The notes under the pieces were generated by a model that saw nothing but the letters and a program-made list of their open reading frames with translations, made no database searches and was not told where the DNA came from. This document shows positions 11,158 through 24,704 of a stretch of 64,000 bases of DNA, piece by piece (positions within the stretch are counted from its first letter, which is position 1; each line of letters starts with the position of its first letter). The stretch is from Erythrophleum ivorense. Lineage: Eukaryota; Streptophyta; Magnoliopsida; Fabales; Fabaceae. The stretch is from assembly GCA_026724425.1 (NCBI GenBank), contig JAIUCV010000569.1, positions 310,001 through 374,000 of the forward strand, read 5' to 3'. A program made the position numbers and the translations under genes.

Positions 11158-13146
11158 CACAACAAAAGAAAACATGAATTTTTTTGTTGCCGCTAAAATA
11201 CCAAAAGTCATCTTGACAAAAATTTAGCAATGACAAATTAGTCATCGCTACGTTGTCGCATTAAGTACATTTAGAAAAAAGAATGAGAAGAAGGGAAAGT
11301 GTATCATTATCACTCACTCTCTCTCATCCTCTTTTTTATCTCTCTTTAAATTTAACTGATGCATTTATCCTCCCAAATAAAAAGGATCTAAATTAGCCAA
11401 AATCTATACCAACTATTGTTGCATTGCATGGGACACATTACTTCAACGGGCTAAAAGTTGTTGGATGTTGTGCAAATAAAATGATACCATCTATTGTGTA
11501 TAAGAATCTTTCATCTGTATGTAGTTATTTTGCAAAAGTAGTACTCATGCTCATTTTCATCAAAAAATTTATAGGTCAACAATTAAGATTTGATCTACAC
11601 ATGTTGCCCTATTGTACAGATGAAATTCTAATTCTTCACCCTTAAGGATATGTGCATATGGTGAATATAATACTTTTTTTTCTTTTTTGTTCGTTGGTCT
11701 CATTAATCAATTAAAATTTTAATTTATAACCTTTTTCAATTTATTCTAACAATAATTAAAAACCAAGTCATCAAGAAGCAAAGTTTGAAATTAATTGAAA
11801 TAAAATGAATCTCCTTCTGATTAGGTTCTACAAAGCCTAATAATAATTTAATATCTAATGAAAACTCTTCCAAGTCTAGAGAATGTCATTCATCCTTTTC
11901 TCATCTTACCATTGCTAGAAGTCGTGATTGAAGGAAAGAGTTTCGGGCCTATTTGATTTCCTGTTTCCAGAATAGTTTTCTATTTCTAAGAACAAAAAAT
12001 AAAAAAACTTGTTTGCTAATGTATTTTTAGTGAAATGTTTTGTAAAACAAAAAAACTAAATTATGTTTTTGGGACCAAAAAAATCAGAACATTTTTAAAA
12101 TGTTTGGTAACTTTTGTTTTATAAAATTAGGAAAAAAATAGAAAACATCAATTTTTCATAATAAGGATTCAAACAAATTTTTTATTTTTTATTTTCAAAA
12201 TTTGTTCAAAAAAATATCTGTTTTGAAAATATTAAAACCAAAACAGAATCAAACAGGCCTTAAGTTTTTTTTTTGTCCTTTTTTCATTATTTCATTAATT
12301 TGACTTTATTATTTTACTCCTTCAACCATGGCTTTATGTTATTGTTTTATTGATTTGTTATAATTTTCTTTATTTTTTATTTTTGTTATATTTTTTTATA
12401 TAAATATATAATATTTCTTAAATGTTCAATCTCAGTATTTATGTTATATATCATAAAAATTTATTTTATTATGACTTATTCCACTATTACTTGATTTAAA
12501 TTTGTTATTAATATATAACATAATTAATTGATTTAAAATTCTTATTAAAAAAAACAAAAATTAGCTATATTTAAAATTTAAACATACTTGACATTCAACT
12601 TCTTCAATTATTCCTAAATTATATTAAGCTTCCATTATTATTAAAAAAATAAAAAACAAAGGGCTTAAAATTTAAAAATTAAGAAAAAATTAAAAACTTA
12701 ACCAAGTATAAAATATATTTATTTGTATAAATAATATATCATAGTTTTGTTGTTTCTTATTTTATATGTATGCTATATATAGTCTTTTGTTACATTATTG
12801 TTTTTAGAAAGTATATATATATATATATATAAACTATGCATCATATAATTATTGTTAAGATTTTTTTGGTGACAAGCTCATGTTGCCTAAAAAAATTTTG
12901 GCGTAAAATTTTTAATTGTGTAAAAAATTTTCACTAACTATTTTAGTGGCGACATATGTTGCCACTGAAAGTTTTGGCAATAAACATTTAAATATTTAAA
13001 AAAATTGCGAATGTTTTAGTGGTAACAAAGATAAGTCGTCACTAAAAGTTTTGACAGAAATTCTTTATGATTTAAAAATTTAGAGCCTAATTTTTTAGCG
13101 ACAATCAGATTTAGTCACCACTAAAAATTTTTAGTAGCTTGCCACT
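11158..13146. mobile_element. CACTA-like DNA transposon, left part (non-coding)
   Basis: Begins CACAACAAAAGAAAAC, resembling the CACTACAARAAAA end of En/Spm elements, and carries subterminal repeats such as TTGCCGCTAAAA near the start. The inner end (about 12,870-13,146) is dense in TTTTAGTGGCGAC-type and inverted GTCACCACTAAAA-type motifs. It is cut at 13,146 by a solo LTR and resumes at 26,315. No transposase is visible, so it would be a non-autonomous or gutted element. Family assignment is by end and motif style; no TSD was confirmed. Confidence 0.5.
11945..12260. mobile_element. hAT-like MITE inside the CACTA-like element
   Basis: About 316 bp with inverted termini GGGCCTATTTGAT and, on the other strand, AGGCCTGTTTGATT. 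The interior is rich in TTTTGTTTT and AAAACAAAA. It belongs to the same family as 40,427-40,731, which lies in the opposite orientation. The flanking 8-mers agree only partly (5 of 8), so the TSD has decayed. Confidence 0.7.
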
Positions 13147-15443
13147 TGTAACACCATAATTCTAGCTCATCTCATGCTTTTGAATAGTATAATTGCATGA
13201 ATCATATAGATTTCCCATAAGAAAAAGCAAGGGAAAATGGACATTTTTTTGCATTTCATCATATCTAAAAATCTATTTCGGTGTCACGTGGACCATGTGA
13301 GCTCATATTATGCATCCTCTTATTTAATCACATCATTACAACTCATTTACTACTAAAAAACATGCGTACAACTCGTGAAAACTGAAATGAGGCATAGAAC
13401 ATGAAGACTCATACTCGGCCAGAATTGGTCTCATTTCTGGGAAAACTTTGAAAAATCATAACTAAATCTAGAAAAATAGAAATTATGTGTTCTTGGTCAT
13501 TTTGGGAAGTTATGGATGTCTACTTTACACTAAAAATATGTCCAGAGCATAAAATTCATCACAGAGGATGTTTGACATCCAAAAAAGTTCAAAGGTCACT
13601 GTTGCCTGGGCTGCTATTTCAAATTACTGATACAAATTTCTAAAATTCATAACTAATTCTATAAAAATTGAAATCATACACATTCAGTATTATGGAAAGA
13701 TAAAAATGTTAAATTTATTCTAAAAATAGTTTCAGAATTAAAAAAATATATTTAGCCATTGGAAATCTATGGAACAGTGACTGGACTCCTATGGCGCCAC
13801 TACTACTGACAGCCAACTTCAAAAATGCATAACTCTTTGCTCAAACCTCCAAATGAGGTAATCTTGGTGGACAAAGAAAGATTATGACCTCTACTTTATG
13901 TATGTAAAATTTCACAAGTATTAGACACCATTTTCCTATCAAATGACACAGAATACAAATCTGCTAGTGTAAATAGTGCACATACCAGAAACCATAAAAA
14001 TTGCCAACTTTAAAAAATCATCAAATATTCTGTAGACCTCCGAAAATTATGATCTTTAGCTTTCCAAAATGATCTTAATGAGACTTAATTGCATGCCAAA
14101 TCTTAGATCAGGACTAACTCATTTGGCTAAAAAGTGACATAAGGTTCCATTATGGTCAAATTTGGCTCCATATAGGGTACCAAACTTGCCAAATGGCCTT
14201 CCCTTGGTTGTGGCACTTTTTGGGCAAGTTTAAAAGCACATTTGAGATTTGTATGAGCTGCCCAAATAGTCCCAAACCTCATGCATCTCATTTTGGCCAT
14301 TCAACCCACACTTATGCACATTTACTTCATACTTCCACATTGCATATTTGGGCATTAGATACTCAAATTGTATTTTATAACTCATACATCATATCCATAG
14401 CTATAAACATCACATAGTAGCATATTTATACATGTCTCAAGATTCACAATACATATACAATATCATATACATTATGAACTATCATTATGGCTCCAAAATA
14501 GACAAAACAAGACATAAGCTTGTCAATCTTTGCTCTTCATGGTTGTTGGCTCCCTTCACCATAATTACTTAGTCCACCTAGCATATTAGATCATTGGAGA
14601 GGAGGGGATGAGATTCAAAATATCCCAATAGCTCATCTCTCATTCAGTCATACATAATATGTGCAAAACAAGTTTTACAAATGCATGCATGGAAAAATAA
14701 AAGCTATGGACATTTTAAAAGTAAACTTGGCATATGAATAATTCATACAAAACATCCAAGAGTTCACTAAGTGCTTGGATTGGCCTCACACTTTTCCTCA
14801 TCGATTTTGGACTTACCCCACCCATTCTTTGAATACTTTGGACTTAACTATACTCTTGGGAACCCACTTTTCTTTTGGGAGACTCTTCACTTTGTCTCAA
14901 CCACGCTTAAGGGTTCTTGGCTCATCCTCACCAAAAGAAATAGTTCTTGGCCTCTCCACACTTAAAAAAACTCATACAAACATCATGTGCTCATTTGAAA
15001 TATAATACGGCATCAAGGATCATGGAATATAAAGGCATGCTAGCATACCTTTCATAGCTTGAAAATGCACATGCACACATTCTAAAAACACACATCCATG
15101 CATGAGAGCAAGTGGAGAGAGCTACCTTGTACAAATCTACACACTTTTCTCCTTGGATTTCCCTCCTTTGCCTCGGCTATACACCCACCAAAATGTGGGG
15201 AAGGTTTCTTTTGGCCTAGACATGATTTAAGGAAGTTAGTTAGGCTCATGGAATGAATTCTAAAGCTACACAAATTGCCTAGACCCTAACTTGCCTTATA
15301 AACCTCATTATGGTCCATATAGGTACCTAATGAAGCAACACCCCTCAATTAACTTCTAAGCTCAATCTTTTCTTCTCAAATATGACTCTTGACTCCATTT
15401 AAATCTCTTGGAGTCATCACACAATTAAAACAAGGACCCTAAA

Positions 15444-15957
15444 TGTAAAGTCCCACATCGGATAAGAAGGTCTTGGGCTAAGGCCTTATATGTGGGGGCG
15501 AAACTCTCCCCACCAACGACGCGCTTTTCCCTTGAGCGAAGGATGGGTAACCAAGCCCTCAAAGCTCGGGAGAAGACAAAAACCTTGGGAGCACGTACTG
15601 GCACTGTGACCAAGGAACAATACTGTTGGAGGCTCTATAAATGTGTTGGTATCAGAGCTGGCCTAGTCGCATGTGCAACCCGAGGACGGGTTGGCCCTAA
15701 AGGGGGTGGATTGTAAAGTCCCACATCGGATAGGAAAGTCCTGGGCTAAGGCCTTATATGTGGGGGTGAAGCTCTCCCCACCAACGGCGTGCTTTTCCCT
15801 TGAGCGAAGGATGGATAACCAGGCCCTCGAAGCTAGGAGAAGACAAAAACCTTGGGAGCGCATGCTGGCACTGCAACCAAGGAACAATACTGTTGGAGGC
15901 TCTGTAAGTGTACACCCCAAGGGGGGTGGATTGTAAAGTCCCACATCGGATAGGAAA
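15444..15957 (+). mobile_element. TRIM-like element: two LTRs plus start of a third (forward)
   Basis: LTR1 is 15,444-15,646, followed by a primer-binding site TGGTATCAGAGC (15,647-15,658; initiator-methionine tRNA type). A short interior of about 65 bp ends in the purine tract AAAGGGGGTGGA. LTR2 starts at 15,712. LTR2 ends near 15,911, where a shortened interior without the binding site leads to a third LTR start at 15,932. The third copy breaks off at 15,957 against an inverted copy. No coding capacity; LTRs of about 200 bp and a tiny interior fit a terminal-repeat retrotransposon in miniature. Confidence 0.8.
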
Positions 15958-16215
15958 CTCCAACAGTATTGTTCCTTGGTCGCAGTGCCAACACGCGCTC
16001 CCAAGGTTTTTGTCTTCTCCCGAGCTTCAAAGGCCTGGTTACCCATCCTTCGCTCAAGGGAAAAGTGCGCCGTTGGTGGGGAGAGCTTCGCCCCCACATA
16101 TAAGGCCTTAGCCCAGAACCTTTCTATCCGATGTGGGACTTTACAATCCACCCCCCTTGGGGCCAACCCATCCTCGGGTTGCACATGTGACTAAGCCGGC
16201 TCTGATACCAATAAA
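15958..16215 (-). mobile_element. Inverted TRIM LTR and short interior joined to a family-1 LTR
   Basis: On the minus strand the order is TTTA, primer-binding site TGGTATCAGAGC (16,210 to 16,199), the short TRIM interior ending GGGGGGTGGAT, then a TRIM LTR (16,145 to 15,958) that lacks its last 15 or so bases. Directly upstream of the binding site is the 3' end of the family-1 LTR, not a TRIM LTR. This is therefore a chimeric junction. The head-to-head meeting with the forward TRIM at 15,957/15,958 makes a near-palindrome of about 200 bp arms. Confidence 0.8.
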
Positions 16216-19200
16216 TGTAACACCATAACTTCTAGCTCATTTAATACCATTTATAAGTTTTGTATTATCAATCCCACAAGATCATATGAAAAGGGGATGA
16301 AAATAATAAACTTTTTTCGCGTTGCGTTATGTAAAAAAAAACTCAATTTGGTGTCACGTGGACTGTGTGAGCTCATACTATACTTCCTCATATTTAATTT
16401 CATTATTACAACTTATTTTTATCACAAAAACATGCCTACAACTCATGGAAACCGAAATGGGGCATGGAAAATGGAAGTTCATTCTCGGCCAGAATTGGCC
16501 TCTTTTCTGGGCAAACTTTGGAAAATCATAACTAAATCCAGAAAAATAGAAAATATGCAATCTTGGTCATTCTGGAAATCTTGGGATGTGTACTTTACAC
16601 TAAAAATATGCCCAGGTCATAAAATTCATCACAAAGGATGTTTGACATCCAAAAAGCTACTGAGTCGCTGGCTGCCGGGCTGTTGTTCAATTTACTGATA
16701 TAAATTTCTGAAATTCATAACTAATTCTATAAAAATCGAAATCACACACATTCAGTCATTCTGGAAAGATACAAATGTTAAATTGATACTAAAAATAATT
16801 TCAAAATGGAAAAGATACGTTTAGTCAGCTGGACCCTATGGAACAGTAACCAGACTCATGGGGTGCTACTGATGCTGACAGTTAACTTCAAACATGCATC
16901 ACTCACTGCTTAGACCTCCAAATGAGGTGATCTCGGTGGCCATAGAAAGCTTATGACCTCTAGTTTATGCATGTGAATTTTCATAAGTATTGGACACCAA
17001 TTGGCCATCGGGTGACACATAATTCAAAACTACTAGTATGAACAGTACCCATACCAGAATCCATGAAAAACCCCAACTTTGAAAATTCATCAAATATTCT
17101 CTAGGTCTCCGAAAATTATGATCTTTAGCTTTTCAAAAAAATTTTAATGAGACCTAATTGCATACCAAGTTTCAGATCAAGAAGAGCTCATTTGGGTAAA
17201 AAGTGACATAGGGTTGCATTTGGGCCATTTTCATGCCTCTTAATGGTTCAATGATGGGCAAAATGGCTCCTATGGTTCTTGTGGCCACTTGAGCACGTGG
17301 GAATCACCTAAAAAGACTCTCTAAACTTGTCTCAAAGGTGTAGAGACTCAAAACACAGAATTTTATTCTCCATTCCCAAGCTATGTACTAAGAGGCATAC
17401 ACTTGAAATGACCATCCAATACCCAAAAATTGCAATACATTCCATTTATCCACAAATTTCATACATACATCATCTATTAGGATATTTACACATGTTTCAT
17501 TCATTGTGCATCAATTCTAACAAAAGATTACATCATATGCCACTCCTTTGGTTACAACATAAACAAAGTTAAAAGCTTTATAATCAAGGATTCATCTCCT
17601 CACTTGGTGGCTTCCATTTCCTTGTTCATTGGCTCCACCTAGCATGTTAGGATATTGGAGAAGAGGGGATGAGATTCAAATAATCCTTATAGCTCATCTC
17701 CCATTCAATCATACATAATATGTACAAAGCAAGATTTTCAAATGCATGTATGGAAAAATGGAAGTCATGGACATTTTCAAAGCAACCTTCGCATGTGAAT
17801 CAATCATACAAGACATTCAAGAGTTCTCCAAGTGTTTGGATTGGCCTTACACTTCTCCTCATGGATTTTGGACTTACCTCACCCATTCTTTAAGAGCTTT
17901 GGACTCAACCATACTCTTGGGAACCCACTTTACTTTTGGGAGACTCTTTGCTATGTTTCAACCAAGCTCAAGGGTTCTTGGCTCATCCTCATCAAAGGGA
18001 AGAGTTCTTGGTCTCTCCTCACTCAAGCAAACTCATACAAACATCATAGATTCATTTAAAATATAACATGGCATCAAGGATCATGGAATATAAAGGCATG
18101 CTAGTATACTTTTCTTAGCTTGAAAATACACATACACACATTTTAAAACAAGCTAAATACATATCCATGCATGAGAGAAGGTGGAGAGAGCTACCTTGCA
18201 CAATTTCACACACTTTTTCCTTAGTTTTCAAGCCTCTTCTTTCGGCCACACACCCATAATTTGATGGAGATAGTTTCTCTTGGCCTAGATACAATTTATG
18301 GGAGCTAATTAGGTCTATGAAACATATTCTAAGGCTACATCACTTGATAAAACACTAGATTGCTCTATAGGCTCCATTATGGTCCATAATCACACCTAAT
18401 GAAGCAACACCCATCAAATGACTTCTAGACCTCATTCTTTCTTTTCAATTATGATTCTTGACTCCTTTTAAATCTCTTGGAGTCATCACATCATTAAAAC
18501 AAAGGGCCTAGCATCATGTTGCTTCTTTAGGTCCTAATATGGAACCTATGGCACCAATTCACTTTCTTTGAGTTCTAAATTTTTTCTAAGGCCTCTACTC
18601 ATCTTCACTCATCACATATGACTCAAGAATAGCCTTAGAAAAATTTAAAACTCTCCTTAGCTATAGGAACTTGCCTAGGCCGAGACTATGGGGGGAAGAA
18701 GAGTTCATGGCCTTCTTGATTTTTCCTTGATGGGAGACACACTTGGCAGGCTTCTTAGAGGTCTTAGGAGCTCAATCAAACACTCATATATACTAGGGAA
18801 TGCATGAATCAAATCAGTTTTTACAATCCCTTCAAATGCACTATACTTTTTCTACTTAGAGTTCATTAATTTTTCTTGCAATTTCTTTGCTTTCTTGGAT
18901 GGGAGGTGCATGTGGGAAGCTCTCTGGGGGTCTTAGGAGCATGTTTAGACATTCAATTAAGTCTAAGAACATTCATATAAAATCATATTTGCAAAGGAGC
19001 ATTTGGATCCCTAATGGTTCTATCTTGTCTCCTAATGCTCCTTTCTTGATTCTATTGGTTCCTTCTTAATCCTTGCCATCTAAAACCTCTAATCCCTCCA
19101 CAAATTGGACAGAAATCAGCCCATAAAACTTGGGCTCATGGTGGTCAAATTCGTGCAAGAGGAAGGGGGAGGAAGGAACTACCAAAGAATGGAAGTTTTA

Positions 19201-20092
19201 CCTTGTTTTCTTGCTTTCTCTTGGTTACTTTTCACTTGGCTAGCCTCCCCTCACCAAATCTGAAAATTTCACCTCTGTTCTGCCTTCAAAACAGATTTAA
19301 AAGCACCATCAAACCCATAGAAATAAGGAGGAGAAGGAGGAGAAGTGACTTGCTAAGGAGAAAACTAGATTTTCCATGGAATTTCTTACCTTTTCTTAGC
19401 TTTTTTCTCCCTCCAAGAGTGCTCCTTCTTGTGCGCCTAAGAGAACTGATTCTCCTCTCTATTTTTTGCAGAAGAAAGATGGTGAAAAATGAGGGCAAGG
19501 GAGGGCGTGAGAAAGAAAGAGTATTAAAAGCAAAAGAATTCTAAAAATTCCTATTTCGTCCCTCATTTTTGGCATTTTTGTTTCTAATATGTTTTAGCTC
19601 CTTTTTGAGAACCATATTTTCTATCATAAAATTTAGATCCTCAATCTTATAAAATACCTTTGGAATCACTCAATTTGGAGCTAAAACCTTCCCGAACGAT
19701 TCAGTCAAAGTTCAGGTCAACTGACGTCGAAAAAAGTACACCGGAGGGGTTCCACTGGTCCCGGGGCTTCCCATGATTTTTGAGGCCTCTGAGAACCCCG
19801 GAGAACTCAAACTTTCATTTAAAAAGCCCTCCTGTGAGTTTTTCAAAAAGTGCCTATATTTACAAAAATACCACTAGCCTTTCGGCAAATTTTTTGAATC
19901 ACCCTAGCCTTGATTTCTAGGCAACTTAAGGCTCAAATCCTCATTTTCCATTATTTAGAATTTTCTTATAATTTTATTTGGCCCCAATTCCTTCTATTTT
20001 GGGGACTTTTTTTTATATTTGGTACATTTTTTATGTTTACAGAGAAATCGAACATTGCGTTTCTCACGTTTACGGAGGGACCGGATGTTACA
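16216..20092 (-). mobile_element. Complete family-1 LTR (3,877 bp)
   Basis: Starts TGTAACACC and ends GGATGTTACA on the + strand, so minus-strand ends are TGTAACATCC...GTTACA. A polypurine tract abuts its minus-strand start at 20,093, and a primer-binding site follows its minus-strand end at 16,199-16,210. It shares its full length with the LTRs at 13,147-26,314, 40,188-44,078 and 60,058-63,669. The long LTR, and the AATTTCGAGGAC-like motif beside the polypurine tract, recall Tekay/Del-type Ty3 elements or their large non-coding derivatives; that is inference. No long ORF lies within it. Confidence 0.85.
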
Positions 20093-23000
20093 TTTCTCCT
20101 CCCCTTAAATAAATTTTGTCCTCGAAATTTAGGGGTATTTTTCTCTTACTCTTTTGTTTTCTAAGTAACTGTTCTTTTCTTTCCCTTATTTCTGGCTCTA
20201 TACGCTTTCTCAGCGATTTTATTCGCTCGAATTTTCTCTTAGCCAGGGGATTTTTCATTGCTAGTTTTTAATAAGGGTTCTATTGCTATAAGATGCTAGC
20301 TAGGTCTTTCTCATAAGGAAAAGAAATTTCTAACTCTAGAGGCCTATCTTGGGAGAGCTTACTAATCATGTAGGGTCAATGTTAACCCATTCGCAGGATT
20401 AACGTTTCTTTCAGTAGACTCATTTACACATCTCAGGAGGTAACTTATTTCATACCACATCTCCTGTATCCTCTCTAAATGGCTTCTCATAATATCTCAT
20501 CATCTTTTCTGATAATTAGAGCTATCGAAGGTTTTTGTCTATTTACTATTTTGAAGTATACTGTCCACTGTTCATCTCTGTGTTCTTTCTTACTAGCTCA
20601 TCCCATGATTACAATTCACATCTCTTTCTGTCATAGGCCTCATATCGTAACTGCTTACTAGGATTACAGCTCCTTTGAGGAGTTTCTGCTTTTAATGATC
20701 TCTGTTTCTCTGTTTATTACTATATCTGTCTTTGTAGGCCGGGACTTTTCTCACTTTCTTTGCTCACTTACAGTGGCATTTTATAGTCCCTTCTTCCAAT
20801 ATTAATTGTCCTAGCATATATCTCATACTAGCACCGAAGAACTACTCCCACTGACTACTGCTGGGCTCTGATGGGATGCTAGCTAGTCTCACAGGTTTGC
20901 TCACTGGAGATATACTGTACCACTTACCTCATATAAAACTACACCTGACCCCTTTTTAAATACATAAGCTAGCATATGGGGATCTCTCTATCCCTCGGTT
21001 AGGATAAATGTCTACTGGGTAGTGGTTCATCTGGCTTTAACTCTAAAAAGTTAATTTCTTGCTTTCCTCATCCCATACCTTATGCTCATCTCTAAAGAGA
21101 GCTAGTCAGTGGTCTAACTATCTGAGTAAAGCCTTCATGTCTCTATGGCAATGGTCTACCAGACTCAAGAAGTTTGTAGTTTTTGAGAAAAAAGTTAGTT
21201 AAAACTGTACTGGTCTCTGAGACTAACTGCTCTGTAAAATTATCTCAGGCTGTCATTTCACCAAAGAACTATCATGCTGTGGCTGGGGCTCTCTGTAACT
21301 CTATGGGATCTACTGTGACTCCTGGGTCTACTGCGACCTCTCAGAGCCCTGCTAGGGTCTACTGCAACCCACTGTGACATACTAAGATCTACTGCGATCC
21401 ATCTCTGGGAGACGTCAAAGCCTAAGATTACTGTATCTGATAGTGAAATACATACTCACCAAGTTCGGTAACTATTGCCCATAATAGTTGAGGCTAAACT
21501 CAGAGGTACATCATGCTCTTGAAGTGGGTTCTGTATCATCTGATTTTCTAGGATCACGTCATACTGATACCAAGGAGCATTTTAAATTATTATTCATCGC
21601 TCCTCATAGGATCCTCATATTCCCACTTTAGCCCCTTTTTGCTTGGGCTTTCCTTTCTTACTCTATTGACTTACTTACTTTATATGTACTCATTTTAGTC
21701 TTCCTTTCATATCCTGCAGTTTGTAACTATGCCCACATTCTGCTTTTAAGTGCTTTAATACTAGGGCATCTCACACACTGAGTGTGGCTAACATTTCTGG
21801 CAGGAGAGAGGCTATGCACTGGTCCCTTCTCATTTCATTTGCATATATTATAAGGGACTCAGGCTATGCATACTAAATCTAGACATTCTCTACTGGGGAT
21901 TCCTTTCTACATACTTTTCTTATTGTTTTAGTATTCTTAGAATCCCTTTACCTCTCTTTTTTTGACTCATCTTGTTCTTTGACTAACTAGGATACTTTTT
22001 AATTACCAGGACACTTTGGTAAATGATATCATCATTTGCTACACACTCAGGTTACATTACTATTAGGTTGATCAGGCCTAATATCATGTAACTATTGTTG
22101 CAAGCAAACCATAACATCAAGCACTAATACACGGGCGCTTCATGACTGAATTCAGGGCCACTATCGCCAGTATATTACAAGTTTCCCAACAATCTAAAGT
22201 ATTCCTCTTATACTTTTCTTTATCTGTCCTATTCTTGTAGGATACTCGGGGAAAATAAGATTCTTTCTCTACTTCATCCCGAGATCACTTTACATTGCCC
22301 GACTGTTTTTACTTCGAGCACTATCATTGGAAAAGGGCATCTATGCCAAGGACAAGTGTGCTTTCTTGAATACTCAAGCACATTAACTAGATATTTATTC
22401 TTAATCTAATATGTCTTTGGCTTGTACACTATCATATGTTCTCTTCCTACCTTTCTTATCCTTTTACTTAAGTAAAAAGGATATTTTACTACTGGTTGTT
22501 TCTGTTGCTAGTTCAAGTCTTCCTATGCTCAAGAGCACCTACATTTTTCCTGGGTTCCTCCACTTATTCACTCTCTGTAATATCAAAGGGGTCTACTTTT
22601 TGTTCATACTCTTATTCTATTCTTAGCTAGACCATCCCTTGGTAAGAAGAATTTTATTTCACATAATCCCAGGAATTTCATTCTATGGTGCTCTCGGCTT
22701 ACATTCTCTCTTTATGTAACACGAGGCTCGCCTTTTGAAGTGGTCTCTAGCTCCCTCGAGCTTTTTTGAGGGTACGAAGGCATTAGCTGTTTGTCTCAGC
22801 TCATTTCTACATTCAGATCAAAGCTGGGCTTTCTCTTTATTTAGCCTCTTTAGTCTCATCCCCAGGAGCATAATATATTATTTTTAGGGTTTTGCTAACC
22901 CAATCCAGAACATGTACTCTCAATGTCCAGATTCTATCTTACTGAGAACTTATGCTCTACTAGGTACTCTAATCACTCACGTGCCTTAACCCCATATCAT

Positions 23001-24703
23001 TATCATATTAGGGAGTTCGTCTGACTAATTATTGGACCCTATCTATTTACTTTACAGGGCTTAGCTTACTCATTTAATCATTATTAAAGTGAGGGTATCT
23101 TTTTTATGACTAGATTCTCAGTTCTTCCTCGCTTCCTTTATCACTATGCTTTATGACTCAGGGGGGGTCTATTTAGGGGAATTTACTAATCACTATTGGG
23201 TAGTTTCTCCGACTCAGGGTGTCTCATCTTTTCTTTTTTGATCCAGGGAAAACTTTCATTAAGCCTTTCACTTACATATCTCACGTGGAACGATGCTACT
23301 AGTTATCTTCCCTAGGCTTTACGCTCAGCCTGGACTAGCCATCTCATCGGACCTGTAGCTTACTAACTATTTTTATTCTTTTCTGAGTTTCTATTATTGG
23401 CTACTCATACTTACTTCTAGGTGTTACCTATGAGGTATACCTTTTTAGGTCACTCACTATGTGCTTCACTACTAGTAGCCTTATCTCACATTATTTCAAG
23501 GCTATACTAGCATTCTATCATTCAGTGTCTCATTGTGTGGCACTGTAGGTTAAAGTCAACGCCTCATAGGCAGGTCTCAACAACCTTATTATCTTTGTGT
23601 CTAACTTCCTCTATGTTGAGCTCTTTCTTCAGTCTCATTTACTAGGTCCACAAGTTTCTTACTAATCTTTTGTAACTATTCAATACCTTTTTCTCTACTT
23701 ATACTAGGGTTCCCACTCTCTATGGGTTATCTGACCCCTTATCAACTCCTTTCTTAAGTTGGCCTAAATATGACCAATAAGGCATTTATGGTGCTATTCG
23801 CCGCAACTAACATATCATTCACCACAGCTAATCAGCCTCAGGTTCACTCTAGTTCTTCTGTCTAAGTATTGGTTGCAGCTAACTTCTTAATTGGCTGTGA
23901 TGAGAAATTTTCTGGATTGCCTCACTGTTTCTATGGAATAATTTGCCGTGGCTAATGGCCTCTGATTGGCTTATTTTCCAGGGATTGGATTTTCATCTTT
24001 AGTTACCAACCTGAGCCTCACTGTCTTATCAAGTTAGAAGGTTCTACCTCTTATTTCGTTCATACATAACTAGCTGTTACCTCTAGGCTGAGCTATTACC
24101 TTTAGGCTATTAGGGTTTTAGGGTGTAGCTTGTAACTTAACCTCTGGCCTGAGGGAATTAGCATTTTGGTTTTGGAATTCATCTAGACATTTAGGTATTG
24201 TGGTTAGGGGATAATTATCTTTCATATTCCCCTCTACACTAGTCCTGTACAGCTACAGTCTCATCTTATACCGCCCTGCATCCTACTTGTCTCTGCATTA
24301 AGTGAGACATCTCAGAATGGTCTAAGTACGACTACCAGGGAGAATTGGGCCTCACATACTCTTTCTCTGACAAGCCTCTTCATATCAATGAGATCTTTTC
24401 TCATTGTTCATATCTAGGCCTTGTCACTGATCCCGGCGAGCTGTCACATCTCATCAAGCTCTAGCCGTTGGATCCCTTAGCTCTGCTCAAGCTATTCTAG
24501 AGGCCACCCTGTCCTAGTGTCCACTAACTATTCCAAGACCATTCACAACTTACTCATCATAATTAAAACCACAAACTATACTCATACACCCAACATGTCT
24601 TATATAAGACTTTACCTATTCATTCTAGCCTTTATATAGCCCAATTGTTACATCCTCAAGCCAAATCCAATCTGAAAGAGCCTGGAACTTTGCTTTGATA
24701 CCA
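20093..24703 (-). mobile_element. Non-coding retrotransposon interior (LARD-like)
   Basis: It runs from the primer-binding site TGGTATCAAAGC (24,703 to 24,692, one mismatch) on the minus strand to the purine tract AAGGGGAGGAGAAA (20,106 to 20,093). The 4.6 kb between them holds no open frame longer than about 70 residues and no recognisable gag or pol motif. Its composition is higher in GC and more CT-biased on the + strand than the surroundings. An interior without genes between proper priming sites fits a large retrotransposon derivative that depends on another element's proteins. Confidence 0.65.
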
Positions 24704-24704
24704 A

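Noticed and set aside
11424..11645. A 73-codon open frame in the CACTA-like element
   Set aside because: No transposase motif, and it lies in low-complexity DNA; most likely chance.
14771..15005. Short open frames recurring in family-1 LTRs (also 17,746-18,066)
   Set aside because: Copies share them only because the LTR sequence is shared. Frames shift and break in the other copies, so they are not coding.
15444..15912. Possible Cassandra-type TRIM with 5S-rRNA-like promoter
   Set aside because: The LTR size is similar, but no 5S rRNA A-box/C-box region is visible.
15492..16194. Several open frames of 60-170 codons on both strands in the TRIM cluster
   Set aside because: They lie across LTR, primer-binding site and polypurine tract in all directions and match no protein family. 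The open frames come from locally higher GC content.
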